From assembly GCA_902779745.1 (NCBI GenBank), contig CACZCT010000004.1, forward strand, positions 1 through 54,209: DNA of 54,209 nucleotides, read 5' to 3'. A model generated the notes under the pieces. It had not been told where the DNA came from. It worked only from the letters and a program-made list of their open reading frames with translations, and searched no databases. A program made the translations under genes and the position numbers. This document shows, piece after piece, positions 9,700-16,859 of the stretch (within the stretch, counting starts at the first letter, position 1; each line of letters opens with the position of its first letter). Source of the DNA: an uncultured Prevotellaceae bacterium. Its GTDB lineage: Bacteria > Bacteroidota > Bacteroidia > Bacteroidales > Bacteroidaceae.

Positions 9700-9898
9700 T
9701 AAAAGAGATAGAATGGGTCGTATCGATTCGATAGGGATACTCATCAAATTACACTGAAAACTGAGTTGCCGACTCTTGCCAATGGCGGGCCATATCTTCT
9801 TCGAAGAAGCTGAAAAGCCGGTGGATTACAAAGGCAGAGAGCACTCTAATCTTATAACAAAGGAGTTTTCATCACATCCTCGGTACGACCCTCTTTTT
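9700..9898 (+). ncRNA. candidate ~200-nt structured RNA (6S-like small RNA or ribE leader)
   Basis: No protein frame is present, but the 5' and 3' ends pair. GGGTCGTATCGA (9715-9726) and TCGGTACGACCC (9880-9891) form a 12-bp helix with one G-U pair. It stacks on GGAT/ATCC (9735-9738 with 9876-9879), then TGAAAACT/AGTTTTCA (9755-9762 with 9864-9871). Inside are a CTTCT-TCGA-AGAAG hairpin (9796-9809), TGCC/GGCA (9777-9780 with 9833-9836) and GATT...AGAG/CTCTAATC (9824-9851). The terminal helix is followed by TCTTTTT, as at an intrinsic terminator. Size and rod shape resemble 6S RNA, but it could be a ribE leader. Conserved FMN-riboswitch boxes were not found. Confidence 0.55.
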
Positions 9899-9920
9899 AG
9901 CATTAAAAAGTCATAAAGAC

Positions 9921-10523
9921 ATGTTTTCTGGAATTATTGAAGAATTTGCCACTGTTGTAGCAATCAAGAAAGACAGGGAGAATCTTGATTTTACCCTGCG
10001 TTGCTCTTTTGTTGACGAACTGGGTATTGACCAGAGCGTGGCACATAATGGTGTATGCCTGACGGTGGTTCGTATCGAAGAAGGCACCTATACCGTTACG
10101 GCTATGAAAGAGACTATAGACCGGTCAAACCTCGGATTATTACAAGTGGGTGATAAAGTCAATGTGGAACGCTCTTTGCTGATGAATGGACGACTGGACG
10201 GACATATTGTCCAAGGACATGTGGATGAGACGGCACGATGTATCGCCAAGGAAGATGCCAATGGTTCCACTTATTTCACTTTTGAATATAAGGAAGACAA
10301 AGAGATGGCGCAAAACGGTTATTTCACAGTTGACAAAGGCTCAGTAACAGTCAATGGCGTTTCATTGACTGTATGTAATCCGACAGCCAACACCTTTACT
10401 GTCGCTATCATTCCCTATACTTTCGAGCACACCAATTTCTGTGACATCCAGATAGGAACGGTCGTCAATCTGGAATTTGACATTATCGGTAAATATATTG
10501 CCCGGCTGCAACAATTCAGGTAA
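9921..10523 (+). CDS. ribE: riboflavin synthase, alpha chain
   Basis: 200 residues, the normal length for the enzyme that dismutates two 6,7-dimethyl-8-ribityllumazines to riboflavin. It starts MFSGIIEEFATV, the near-universal MFxGIIE opening. The two tandem lumazine-binding repeats are visible by matching VAHNGVCLTVVRIEEGTYTV with VTVNGVSLTVCNPTANTFTV, and GHIVQGHVDETA is the conserved turn. It is cytoplasmic and forms a trimer in the family. It is preceded by the structured RNA at 9700-9898, with only 22 bases between, and followed by an inverted repeat at 10531. Confidence 0.95.
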   Translation: MFSGIIEEFATVVAIKKDRENLDFTLRCSFVDELGIDQSVAHNGVCLTVVRIEEGTYTVTAMKETIDRSNLGLLQVGDKVNVERSLLMNGRLDGHIVQGHVDETARCIAKEDANGSTYFTFEYKEDKEMAQNGYFTVDKGSVTVNGVSLTVCNPTANTFTVAIIPYTFEHTNFCDIQIGTVVNLEFDIIGKYIARLQQFR

Positions 10524-10530
10524 GTCCTGC

Positions 10531-10561
10531 GACACCTAATATTATTATATAATAAGGTGTC
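10531..10561 (+). terminator. inverted repeat after ribE (possible terminator)
   Basis: GACACCT ... AGGTGTC with an inner TATTAT/ATAATA extension, starting eight bases after the ribE stop. There is no T-tract, so termination would not be of the classical intrinsic type. Confidence 0.5.
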
Positions 10562-10640
10562 AATGAGACCTTCTTTATCAAGAAAAGTTCTTTTTTCAAA
10601 AAAAAGTGCCAATAAATTTTCGTTTCCCACTGAAAATCAG

Positions 10641-10648
10641 TATCTTTG
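10641..10648 (+). promoter_or_regulatory. -7 promoter box for the HU gene
   Basis: TATCTTTG followed by GCA, 57 bases before the HU start codon. The likely transcript also carries the small basic protein and perhaps rng. Confidence 0.75.
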
Positions 10649-10704
10649 CAGTCCGAAAATAGAACATTAACATATTTGTAACCAATTATAGAGAAGATAT
10701 TAAG

Positions 10705-10980
10705 ATGACAAAAGCAGACATTATCAATAAGATTGTTGAAGACACTGGTCTTGCTAAAAAAGACGTAGCAGCCACTGTGGAGGCTTTTATGGAAGAGATC
10801 CGTCGTAGTATGGCAGAGCAAAAAGAGAATGTATATTTACGTGGATTTGGCACTTTTACTGTGAAGCATCGTGCTAAGAAAACCGCCCGTAACATCTCCA
10901 AGAATACAACACTGGTGATTGATGCTCATGATTTCCCCGCATTCAAGCCTGCAAAGAGCTTTATTGAAAAAATGAAATAA
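10705..10980 (+). CDS. HU/IHF-family DNA-binding protein
   Basis: 91 residues, starting MTKADIINKIVEDTGLAKKD, the standard N-terminus of histone-like HU proteins. The conserved core LRGFGTFTVKHRAKKTARN (the family's GFGxF ... R.AR.GRNP region) and the C-terminal PAFKPAKSFIEKM are present. The beta-arm has NISKNTTLVIDAH in place of the canonical GRNPxTGE loop, a common variation in Bacteroidota. The protein bends DNA as a dimer and is nucleoid-associated. It has its own promoter and is followed 26 bases later by the small basic protein gene. Confidence 0.92.
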   Translation: MTKADIINKIVEDTGLAKKDVAATVEAFMEEIRRSMAEQKENVYLRGFGTFTVKHRAKKTARNISKNTTLVIDAHDFPAFKPAKSFIEKMK

Positions 10981-11006
10981 ACAATAACACTTAATTTATA
11001 CAGATT

Positions 11007-11096
11007 ATGCCAAACGGAAAGAAAAAGAAGGGCCACAAGATGGCTACTCACAAGCGTAAGAAGAGATTGCGCAAGAATCGTCACAAGAGCAAGTAA
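11007..11096 (+). CDS. 29-residue basic protein, AURKAIP1/COX24-like (ribosomal bS22/mS38 type)
   Basis: The frame encodes MPNGKKKKGHKMATHKRKKR followed by LRKNRHKSK: 29 residues, about half Lys or Arg. This matches the very short AURKAIP1/COX24-domain proteins annotated in Bacteroidota, which relate to mitochondrial mS38 and to small-subunit ribosomal proteins. In those, the KRKKRLRKNRHK core binds rRNA. It is too short for ordinary gene callers. It sits 26 bases after HU and ahead of rng, so it is probably co-transcribed with HU. The protein-level match is by memory of the motif; structural placement in this species is inferred. Confidence 0.85.
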   Translation: MPNGKKKKGHKMATHKRKKRLRKNRHKSK

Positions 11097-11118
11097 ATCT
11101 TGCTAAAGAGTAGAAATG

Positions 11119-11162
11119 AAAGGAGTGTACTAATGATTCTATGATGAGTTAGTACACCCTTT
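11119..11162 (+). promoter_or_regulatory. long hairpin in the rng leader
   Basis: AAAGG-A-GTGTACTAA pairs with TTAGTACACCCTTT: 14 base pairs with one bulged A and a 15-base loop. It lies between the small basic protein and rng, 24 bases before the rng start. It has no T-tract, so it is more likely a stabiliser or RNase processing site than an intrinsic terminator. Confidence 0.6.
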
Positions 11163-11186
11163 CCGTTAAAAACAAATAAACTAAGA

Positions 11187-12764
11187 ATGAATAGTGAAGT
11201 TATCATTGACGTCCAGCCGAAAGAGATTTCCATTGCTCTGCTTGAAGACAAGGACTTGGTAGAATACCAGAACGAGAAACGAGAGGCATCTTTTTCGGTG
11301 GGTAACATCTATTTGGGCAAGGTCCGTAAACTGATGCCCGGATTGAACGCATGTTTTGTGGATGTGGGGTCAGAGCGCGATGCTTTCTTACACTATCTTG
11401 ACTTAGGGACTCAATTCAGCTCTTACGAAAAGTATCTTAAACAGGTACAAAGCGACAGGAAAAGACTTTTCCCTATTTCTAAAGCAACCCGGCTACCTGA
11501 CCTGCCAAAAGAAGGAAGTGTTCAGACGACCCTCAAACAAGGACAGGAAATTTTGGTTCAGGTTGTCAAGGAGCCCATCTCCACCAAAGGTCCACGTCTG
11601 ACATGCGAACTTAGTTTTGCAGGTAGATATATGGTTCTGATGCCGTTCCAAGAGAAAGTTTCCGTCTCTTCTAAGATTAAGAAAGGTGAAGAGCGTACAC
11701 GTCTGAAACAACTCGTACAAAGTATCAAGCCCAAAAACTTCGGTGTTATTGTCAGAACATCTGCCGAAGGTAAGCGTGTCGCAGAACTTGATGCGGAAAT
11801 GAAAGTATTGGTAAAACGCTGGGAAGATGCTATCACAAAAGTACAAAAGGCAACTAATACGCCAGTATTGGCTTTTGAGGAAACAGGAAGAGCCGTGGCT
11901 ATGCTGCGTGATCTATTTGATCCAACCTATGATGGTATCTATGTCAATGATACGGACATCTTCCAGCAAGTAAAAGACTATGTCGGTCTGATTGCTCCAG
12001 ACAAGCAGGGGATCGTCAAGCAGTATACAGGCACTGTACCCATCTTTGACAACTTCAATGTCACTAAGCAACTGAAATCTTCGTTTGGACGGACAGTTAA
12101 CTACAAACGTGGCGCTTACTTGATTATCCAGCATACAGAAGCGATGCATGTAGTAGACGTAAACAGCGGCAATCGTACTCGGTCGGAAAACGGACAAGAA
12201 GCAAACGCCTTGGAAGTCAACCTTGGGGCTGCAGATGAATTGGCACGACAACTTCGTCTGCGAGATATGGGAGGCATCATTGTGGTCGATTTTATTGACA
12301 TGAATCTGGCAGAGGATCGTCAGTTGTTATATGAACGGATGTGTAAGAACATGCAGAAAGATCGTGCCCGTCATAATATCCTGCCACTGAGTAAGTTCGG
12401 ATTAATGCAGATAACTCGACAAAGAGTACGTCCTGCTATGGATGTCAATGTAGAAGAGATATGTCCGACATGTTTTGGAAAAGGAAAAATCAAGTCGTCC
12501 ATTCTGTTTACAGACCAATTAGAGAGCAAAATTGACCGCCTGGTCAACAAGATAGGCATCAAGAGTTTTTCACTCCATGTTCATCCTTATGTCGCTGCCT
12601 ACATAAATCAAGGTATCGTTTCCATTAAACGGCGTTGGCAAATGAAATACGGTTGGGGTATAAGGATTATTCCCTCTCAGAAGCTGGCATTCCTACAATA
12701 CGAGTTTTATGACAAGAACCGCCAGTATATTGATATGCAAGAAGAAATAGAAACTAACGAGTAG
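11187..12764 (+). CDS. rng: ribonuclease G/E family endoribonuclease
   Basis: 525 residues. It processes rRNA 5' ends and cleaves single-stranded A/U-rich RNA. An S1 RNA-binding domain covers about residues 35-130 (GNIYLGKVRKLMPGLNACFV). The catalytic region contains VVDVNSGNRTRSENG and GGIIVVDFIDM, whose Asp residues bind Mg in the family. The zinc-link motif CPTCFGKGK (about residue 427) joins subunits. There is no RNase E-style scaffold extension, so RNase G-type is the better call. The start MNSEVIIDVQPKEISIALLE is family-typical. Upstream lies a strong hairpin; the glycosyltransferase follows 18 bases later. Confidence 0.95.
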   Translation: MNSEVIIDVQPKEISIALLEDKDLVEYQNEKREASFSVGNIYLGKVRKLMPGLNACFVDVGSERDAFLHYLDLGTQFSSYEKYLKQVQSDRKRLFPISKATRLPDLPKEGSVQTTLKQGQEILVQVVKEPISTKGPRLTCELSFAGRYMVLMPFQEKVSVSSKIKKGEERTRLKQLVQSIKPKNFGVIVRTSAEGKRVAELDAEMKVLVKRWEDAITKVQKATNTPVLAFEETGRAVAMLRDLFDPTYDGIYVNDTDIFQQVKDYVGLIAPDKQGIVKQYTGTVPIFDNFNVTKQLKSSFGRTVNYKRGAYLIIQHTEAMHVVDVNSGNRTRSENGQEANALEVNLGAADELARQLRLRDMGGIIVVDFIDMNLAEDRQLLYERMCKNMQKDRARHNILPLSKFGLMQITRQRVRPAMDVNVEEICPTCFGKGKIKSSILFTDQLESKIDRLVNKIGIKSFSLHVHPYVAAYINQGIVSIKRRWQMKYGWGIRIIPSQKLAFLQYEFYDKNRQYIDMQEEIETNE

Positions 12765-12782
12765 TCCGAAACGTCTCAATCT

Positions 12783-13961
12783 ATGATTACGTTAAAATTT
12801 CTTTTTTGGTTCTGTCTGATTCTCGTGTTCTACACGTATATCGGATATGGTATTCTCCTGTGGATACTGGTCCGTATCAAACATATGATATGGGGAAAGC
12901 CGCAGAAAAGACAATTGCCGCCTGACAATGAATTGCCTGTGGTAACACTGATGATTTGTGCCTATAACGAGCAGGATATCGTAGATATCAAAATGGAGAA
13001 TACTCATCAAATCACATATCCCAAACTACATGTTGTTTGGGTGACTGATGGCTCTAATGACGCGACAAATGACTATTTGGCAAAATATCCCGATGTTCAG
13101 GTGATTTTCTCACCTGAACGTCGGGGTAAAACAGCAGCCCTAAACCATGGGCTAAGTCTGGTAAAAAATGAGATAGTGGTGATGACGGATGCTAATACCA
13201 TGCTGAATTCAGATTCTATTCAGGAGATAGTCCGTTGTTTCATGGATCCACAAGTGGCTTGTGTGGCAGGTGAGAAACGAGTTGCCGCCCGTCATAAAGG
13301 TCAGGCTGCTGCAGAGGGAGAAGGTCTTTATTGGAAATATGAGAGCACTTTGAAAAGACTGGATGGTGAACTATATTCTGCTATGGGCGCAGCTGGAGAA
13401 CTTTGTGCTATCCGCAGATCGCTCTATGAGCCCATGCCCGAGAACGCCCTTTTGGACGACTTCGTCATGTCACTCCGTATGGTCGACAAAGGATATAAAA
13501 TTGCTTACACTTCTGATGCTTATGCTATGGAATATGGCTCAGCCGACCTAACGGAAGAATCGAAACGTAAACGTCGAATTGCTGCAGGTGGACTGCAAAG
13601 TATCTGGTGGTTGAAAAGCATGATGAATCCTTTCCACCAACCAATGGTTGCTTTCCAGTTTACCTCTCATCGTGTATTACGATGGAGCATTACTCCTATC
13701 GCCCTGTTATTGCTGATACCCTTGAACGTACTTCTAATATTCTTAAAGGCTGGAGCCCTCTATAACTGGATTTGGATATTGCAAATCCTATTCTATGTTG
13801 CCGCCTTCTTAGGCTATTTCCTGGAAAAAAGAGGTAAGAAGAATAAAATACTATATGTTCCCTACTATTTCCTGTTTATGAATCTAAATGTGTTCCGTGG
13901 AATGGTATACTTGAAAAACCATCAAAGCAGTGGAGCATGGGAAAAAGCAAAAAGAGGATAA
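12783..13961 (+). CDS. membrane-bound family 2 glycosyltransferase
   Basis: 392 residues. One N-terminal helix (about 5-28), a cytoplasmic GT-A catalytic domain, and two or three C-terminal helices (about 300-375). Catalytic landmarks: VTLMICAYNEQDIV, WVTDGSNDAT, the DxD-equivalent MTDANT, LLDDFVMSLRMVDKGYKIAY, and KRKRRIAAGGLQSIWW in the place of QxxRW. The layout fits processive or polyprenyl-linked GT2 enzymes that build cell-surface glycans. The acceptor and sugar cannot be told. It follows rng by 18 bases and probably shares its transcript, an unusual partner for RNase G that may be only positional. Confidence 0.88.
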   Translation: MITLKFLFWFCLILVFYTYIGYGILLWILVRIKHMIWGKPQKRQLPPDNELPVVTLMICAYNEQDIVDIKMENTHQITYPKLHVVWVTDGSNDATNDYLAKYPDVQVIFSPERRGKTAALNHGLSLVKNEIVVMTDANTMLNSDSIQEIVRCFMDPQVACVAGEKRVAARHKGQAAAEGEGLYWKYESTLKRLDGELYSAMGAAGELCAIRRSLYEPMPENALLDDFVMSLRMVDKGYKIAYTSDAYAMEYGSADLTEESKRKRRIAAGGLQSIWWLKSMMNPFHQPMVAFQFTSHRVLRWSITPIALLLLIPLNVLLIFLKAGALYNWIWILQILFYVAAFLGYFLEKRGKKNKILYVPYYFLFMNLNVFRGMVYLKNHQSSGAWEKAKRG

Positions 13962-14000
13962 AAATTTCTCATTTCTTTTTGTGTTTAAACAAAAATTATT

Positions 14001-14008
14001 TACCTTTG
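14001..14008 (+). promoter_or_regulatory. promoter of the hybrid kinase gene
   Basis: TACCTTTG at 14001-14008 with TTG at 13979-13981, a 19-base spacer. It is 22 bases ahead of the start codon. Confidence 0.8.
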
Positions 14009-14030
14009 CAAGGCAATATTTGTTGTTGAA

Positions 14031-15287
14031 ATGATAAATCAAGACGAACGAGAGTTACTCTTGCAGAAGATTGCAGAAGCCAATGCTAGAGCAGATGCGG
14101 CAAATGAGAAATTGTTTGTTGCCAATAAAAAGTTGGCTGAGTACGAAGAGAAGACGCATGATGCTGAGAAAGCCAGCAAGATGAAGTCTCTTTTCCTTGC
14201 CAATATGAGTCATGAAATACGCACCCCTCTTAATGCTATAGAGGGTTTCTCCAGGGTTATGTGTGAGACTGATTCTCAGGAAGAACGCACAAAATTCATG
14301 GAGATTATTGAAAGCAACAATGCCCGCCTGTTAACACTGATTGATGAGATTCTTGATTTGTCAAGAGTAGAGTCTGGTGAAATTGTTGTTAAGAAATCAA
14401 TGACAGACTTGAATGAGTTATGTCATAACTTGAAAAACACCTTCAAGTTCAGATGCCCTGAAACAGTACAGATGATATGGAATAGACCTAATATGACAGT
14501 CACACTGAATACGGATGCCAACAGAATCATGCAGGTCTTCTCCAATCTTATTAGTAATGCGTTGAAGCACACATCCAAAGGAAGTATCACTTATGGCTAT
14601 CGCATGGTGAATGACGGACAGGAAGTTGAGTTCTATGTATCGGATACGGGATCTGGTATTGCGCCAGAAGACATCAAAGATATTTTCAAGACATATGTCT
14701 CTAAGGATGCGGAAACCATGCAAAACGGTTATGGTCTGGGACTTCCACTCAGTAAGATTATTGTAGAGAAACTGGGAGGATGTTTAGACGTGTCCTCAAA
14801 ACTGGGAGAAGGATCCACTTTCAGATTTAAACTTCCGTTTGAAGGAACTATCGGGGGTGTCTCTAAAAACACACGTATTACCACTAATTCACGGACAATT
14901 CGTGTCAGTACTAGGACAGACGTACAGAATGCTCCTTTAATCCTTGTCGCTGAAGATGAGGACAACAACTACGAACTGGTCAAGGTCGTACTGGCAAAAC
15001 GTTACCGACTAATTCGTGCCCATAATGGTATTGAGGCGGTAACAATATGTGAGGATGAACATCCTGATCTGATTCTGATGGATATCCGTATGCCTGACAT
15101 GAATGGTCTTGATGCGACCCGTATTATTAAGGAAGTCAATCACGACATACCGGTCATTGCTTTAAGCGCATATGCCTTTGATGAGAATATCAGGGAAGCG
15201 CGTGAGGCTGGTTGCGATGAGTTTATGGCAAAGCCTTTCCGTGTTGAGGATCTGCTCGATACGATTCAGAAATATTTGAAAAACTAA
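14031..15287 (+). CDS. soluble hybrid histidine kinase-response regulator
   Basis: 418 residues with no signal peptide or membrane segment. Residues 1-50 are a predicted coiled coil (Ala/Glu/Lys-rich). HisKA has the phospho-acceptor H61 in FLANMSHEIRTPLNAIEG. The ATPase domain shows the N box (FSNLISNALKHT) and the G boxes (SDTGSGIAPEDIKDIF, GYGLGLPLSKIIVEKLGG). A C-terminal receiver domain starts at about residue 303 (PLILVAEDEDNN), with phospho-acceptor D351 in LILMDIRMPDMNG and the Lys in FMAKPF. There is no PAS, GAF or periplasmic sensor domain and no DNA-binding output, so input and output must come from partners. It shares a transcript with the EEP gene five bases downstream. Confidence 0.92.
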   Translation: MINQDERELLLQKIAEANARADAANEKLFVANKKLAEYEEKTHDAEKASKMKSLFLANMSHEIRTPLNAIEGFSRVMCETDSQEERTKFMEIIESNNARLLTLIDEILDLSRVESGEIVVKKSMTDLNELCHNLKNTFKFRCPETVQMIWNRPNMTVTLNTDANRIMQVFSNLISNALKHTSKGSITYGYRMVNDGQEVEFYVSDTGSGIAPEDIKDIFKTYVSKDAETMQNGYGLGLPLSKIIVEKLGGCLDVSSKLGEGSTFRFKLPFEGTIGGVSKNTRITTNSRTIRVSTRTDVQNAPLILVAEDEDNNYELVKVVLAKRYRLIRAHNGIEAVTICEDEHPDLILMDIRMPDMNGLDATRIIKEVNHDIPVIALSAYAFDENIREAREAGCDEFMAKPFRVEDLLDTIQKYLKN

Positions 15288-15292
15288 AAATT

Positions 15293-16360
15293 ATGGGAAA
15301 ACTTGCTGTCTATAAGTATGTAGCGATGATGTTCCTCGTGCTACAGCTGATAGTTTCTGCCTATACCTTTTTAGGCTTGTATGGAGGTGATGTCAATCCT
15401 GTTGGAAATATGGCACGAGCCATGGTCGTGTATATTCTTCCGGTATTAATCATTGCCAATTTTCTCCTATTAATTTATTGGCTGGTACGTAGACGTTGGT
15501 ATATCGCAATCATTCCGTTGGTGACGATCCTGTGCTGTATTCCCTATATGGGGACACTTGTTCAGTTTCGCTCCTTAGATCAGAGGGCTGTAGATGCCCA
15601 GAAAGGATTGAAGATTGCCACCTATAACGTAGCGCGATTCAACAGAGAGACCTCCGGATTTCTGGCACAAGACATTCTAGCAGAGATGCGCAGACAAAAA
15701 GTGGATATTTTCTGTATTCAGGAATATATGGAAACTAGCGGAGACATCAAGAATACCACCTCATACAAAGATTATTTTCCTTATGTGGCAAAGGCTGGAA
15801 GAGATGTGGTTATTTTTAGCCGTTATCCCATCAAACAAAACAAATTCTTCCTCTTTGAGGATTCTGGACAGGCAGGCATGTGGGCAGATATTGATGTCAA
15901 CGGACAAATACTCCGTGTATTTAATGTCCACCTAGAGACAACGGGTATCAATAGAACCATATATAGGGCTGGGAAATTAGAGGCACAGGGATTTGAGGTC
16001 AACAGAAACCGGGTCCTAGATGCAATTTATGGTAACTACTCCTTAGGAATGTTGTTTCGTGCAGCCCAGGCAAATATCATTGCCGAAGAGCAACGTTCCT
16101 CTACAAAGCCCTGCATTATTTGTGGGGACTTCAACGATGTCCCCTACTCATATGTATATAAGACTATGTTGGGTGACTTAGTTGATGGTTTTAAGGAATG
16201 TGGAACTGGTGGTTGGATGGGTACGTACAGAGGAAAGAAGAATGTCCGTATCGACTATATCTTCCATGATCAGTCATTGGAAGGTATCACCTATTATAAG
16301 ACAGACCTGACATACTCTGATCATTATCCGGTATTCATGAAGATAGCACTTAAAGACTAA
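15293..16360 (+). CDS. membrane-anchored endonuclease/exonuclease/phosphatase (EEP) family protein
   Basis: 355 residues. Three hydrophobic helices lie in the first 90 residues. An EEP domain from about residue 105 follows, with the metal and catalytic motifs TYNVARFN, FCIQEYMET, VHLETTG, CGDFNDVPYS and YSDHYPVFM. The fold covers DNases, sphingomyelinases and phosphoinositide phosphatases. The catalytic domain is probably outside the cytoplasm, judging from helix number, but this is inference. Many Bacteroidota carry this N-terminally membrane-anchored type without a known substrate. It lies five bases after the hybrid kinase gene and ends exactly at the terminator at 16361. Confidence 0.88.
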   Translation: MGKLAVYKYVAMMFLVLQLIVSAYTFLGLYGGDVNPVGNMARAMVVYILPVLIIANFLLLIYWLVRRRWYIAIIPLVTILCCIPYMGTLVQFRSLDQRAVDAQKGLKIATYNVARFNRETSGFLAQDILAEMRRQKVDIFCIQEYMETSGDIKNTTSYKDYFPYVAKAGRDVVIFSRYPIKQNKFFLFEDSGQAGMWADIDVNGQILRVFNVHLETTGINRTIYRAGKLEAQGFEVNRNRVLDAIYGNYSLGMLFRAAQANIIAEEQRSSTKPCIICGDFNDVPYSYVYKTMLGDLVDGFKECGTGGWMGTYRGKKNVRIDYIFHDQSLEGITYYKTDLTYSDHYPVFMKIALKD

Positions 16361-16393
16361 CAAACACCCCCTGTCAGTGACAGGGGGTGTTTG
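16361..16393. terminator. bidirectional intrinsic terminator
   Basis: A 33-base palindrome: CAAACACCCCCTGTC, a 3-base loop, GACAGGGGGTGTTTG. It exactly fills the space between the stop codons of the convergent EEP and AlaX-like genes and should work for both strands. Confidence 0.92.
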
Positions 16394-16858
16394 TTATACG
16401 ATTTTGAATCTTACTCTGAACGAATGCTCATGCTCGTCCCAATTGGTTCCAAGCATCTCGAAACGCCCTATCTGACTGGTAGAGCGAACATGTTTTCCAA
16501 TACAGGGACAAACATCATAGTCACCGATTCGAACCAGACGGATGGCTTCTGAAGCATCATCAGGTAGACGGTCAGCAGATACTCCTTCTGGCAAGTTGTC
16601 CCGTGTCACAAACTCATACGTAACAGGCAGGTCATCGTCAATCAACTGGTTCATCCGTCGTTCAATCTCCTTCTCTTCCTGACGAGTCGGTTTATGGCCG
16701 ACATAGAAACTCATTTTACTTTTCTTACGTTCAATATGTGCATTAAAGGAACGCTCACAGCCAAACAACTGTATCATCGTCTGATTCAACAGATGTTCTG
16801 CTGTATGCGCTGGCGGAAACTCTTCTTTGTTATGATCGTTCAGAATATAGTCTTCCAT
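16394..16858 (-). CDS. AlaX-like tRNA-editing domain protein
   Basis: 154 residues resembling the second additional domain of threonyl/alanyl-tRNA synthetases. The metal-site signatures are HTAEH (H18, H22) and CIGKH (about C119, H123), matching the HxxxH ... CxxxH zinc ligands. Stand-alone members (AlaX) hydrolyse mischarged Ser- or Gly-tRNA(Ala). This one lacks the N-terminal beta-barrel of long AlaX forms. The stop lies at the bidirectional terminator; the amylase gene ends one base upstream of its start, so the two form one unit. Whether it edits Ala, Thr or another aminoacyl-tRNA cannot be told. Confidence 0.78.
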   Translation of the reverse strand: MEDYILNDHNKEEFPPAHTAEHLLNQTMIQLFGCERSFNAHIERKKSKMSFYVGHKPTRQEEKEIERRMNQLIDDDLPVTYEFVTRDNLPEGVSADRLPDDASEAIRLVRIGDYDVCPCIGKHVRSTSQIGRFEMLGTNWDEHEHSFRVRFKIV

Positions 16859-16859
16859 C

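Noticed and set aside
9700..9898. FMN riboswitch upstream of ribE
   Set aside because: The conserved aptamer blocks (GGGGCAGGGUG-like and GACCGGCGGU-like) are not present, and the helix arrangement differs. Kept only as an unclassified structured RNA.
16515..16535. tRNA T-loop-like GATTCGAACC
   Set aside because: It lies in the AlaX-like coding frame and no cloverleaf arms flank it. A similar match near 43455 lies in ileS.
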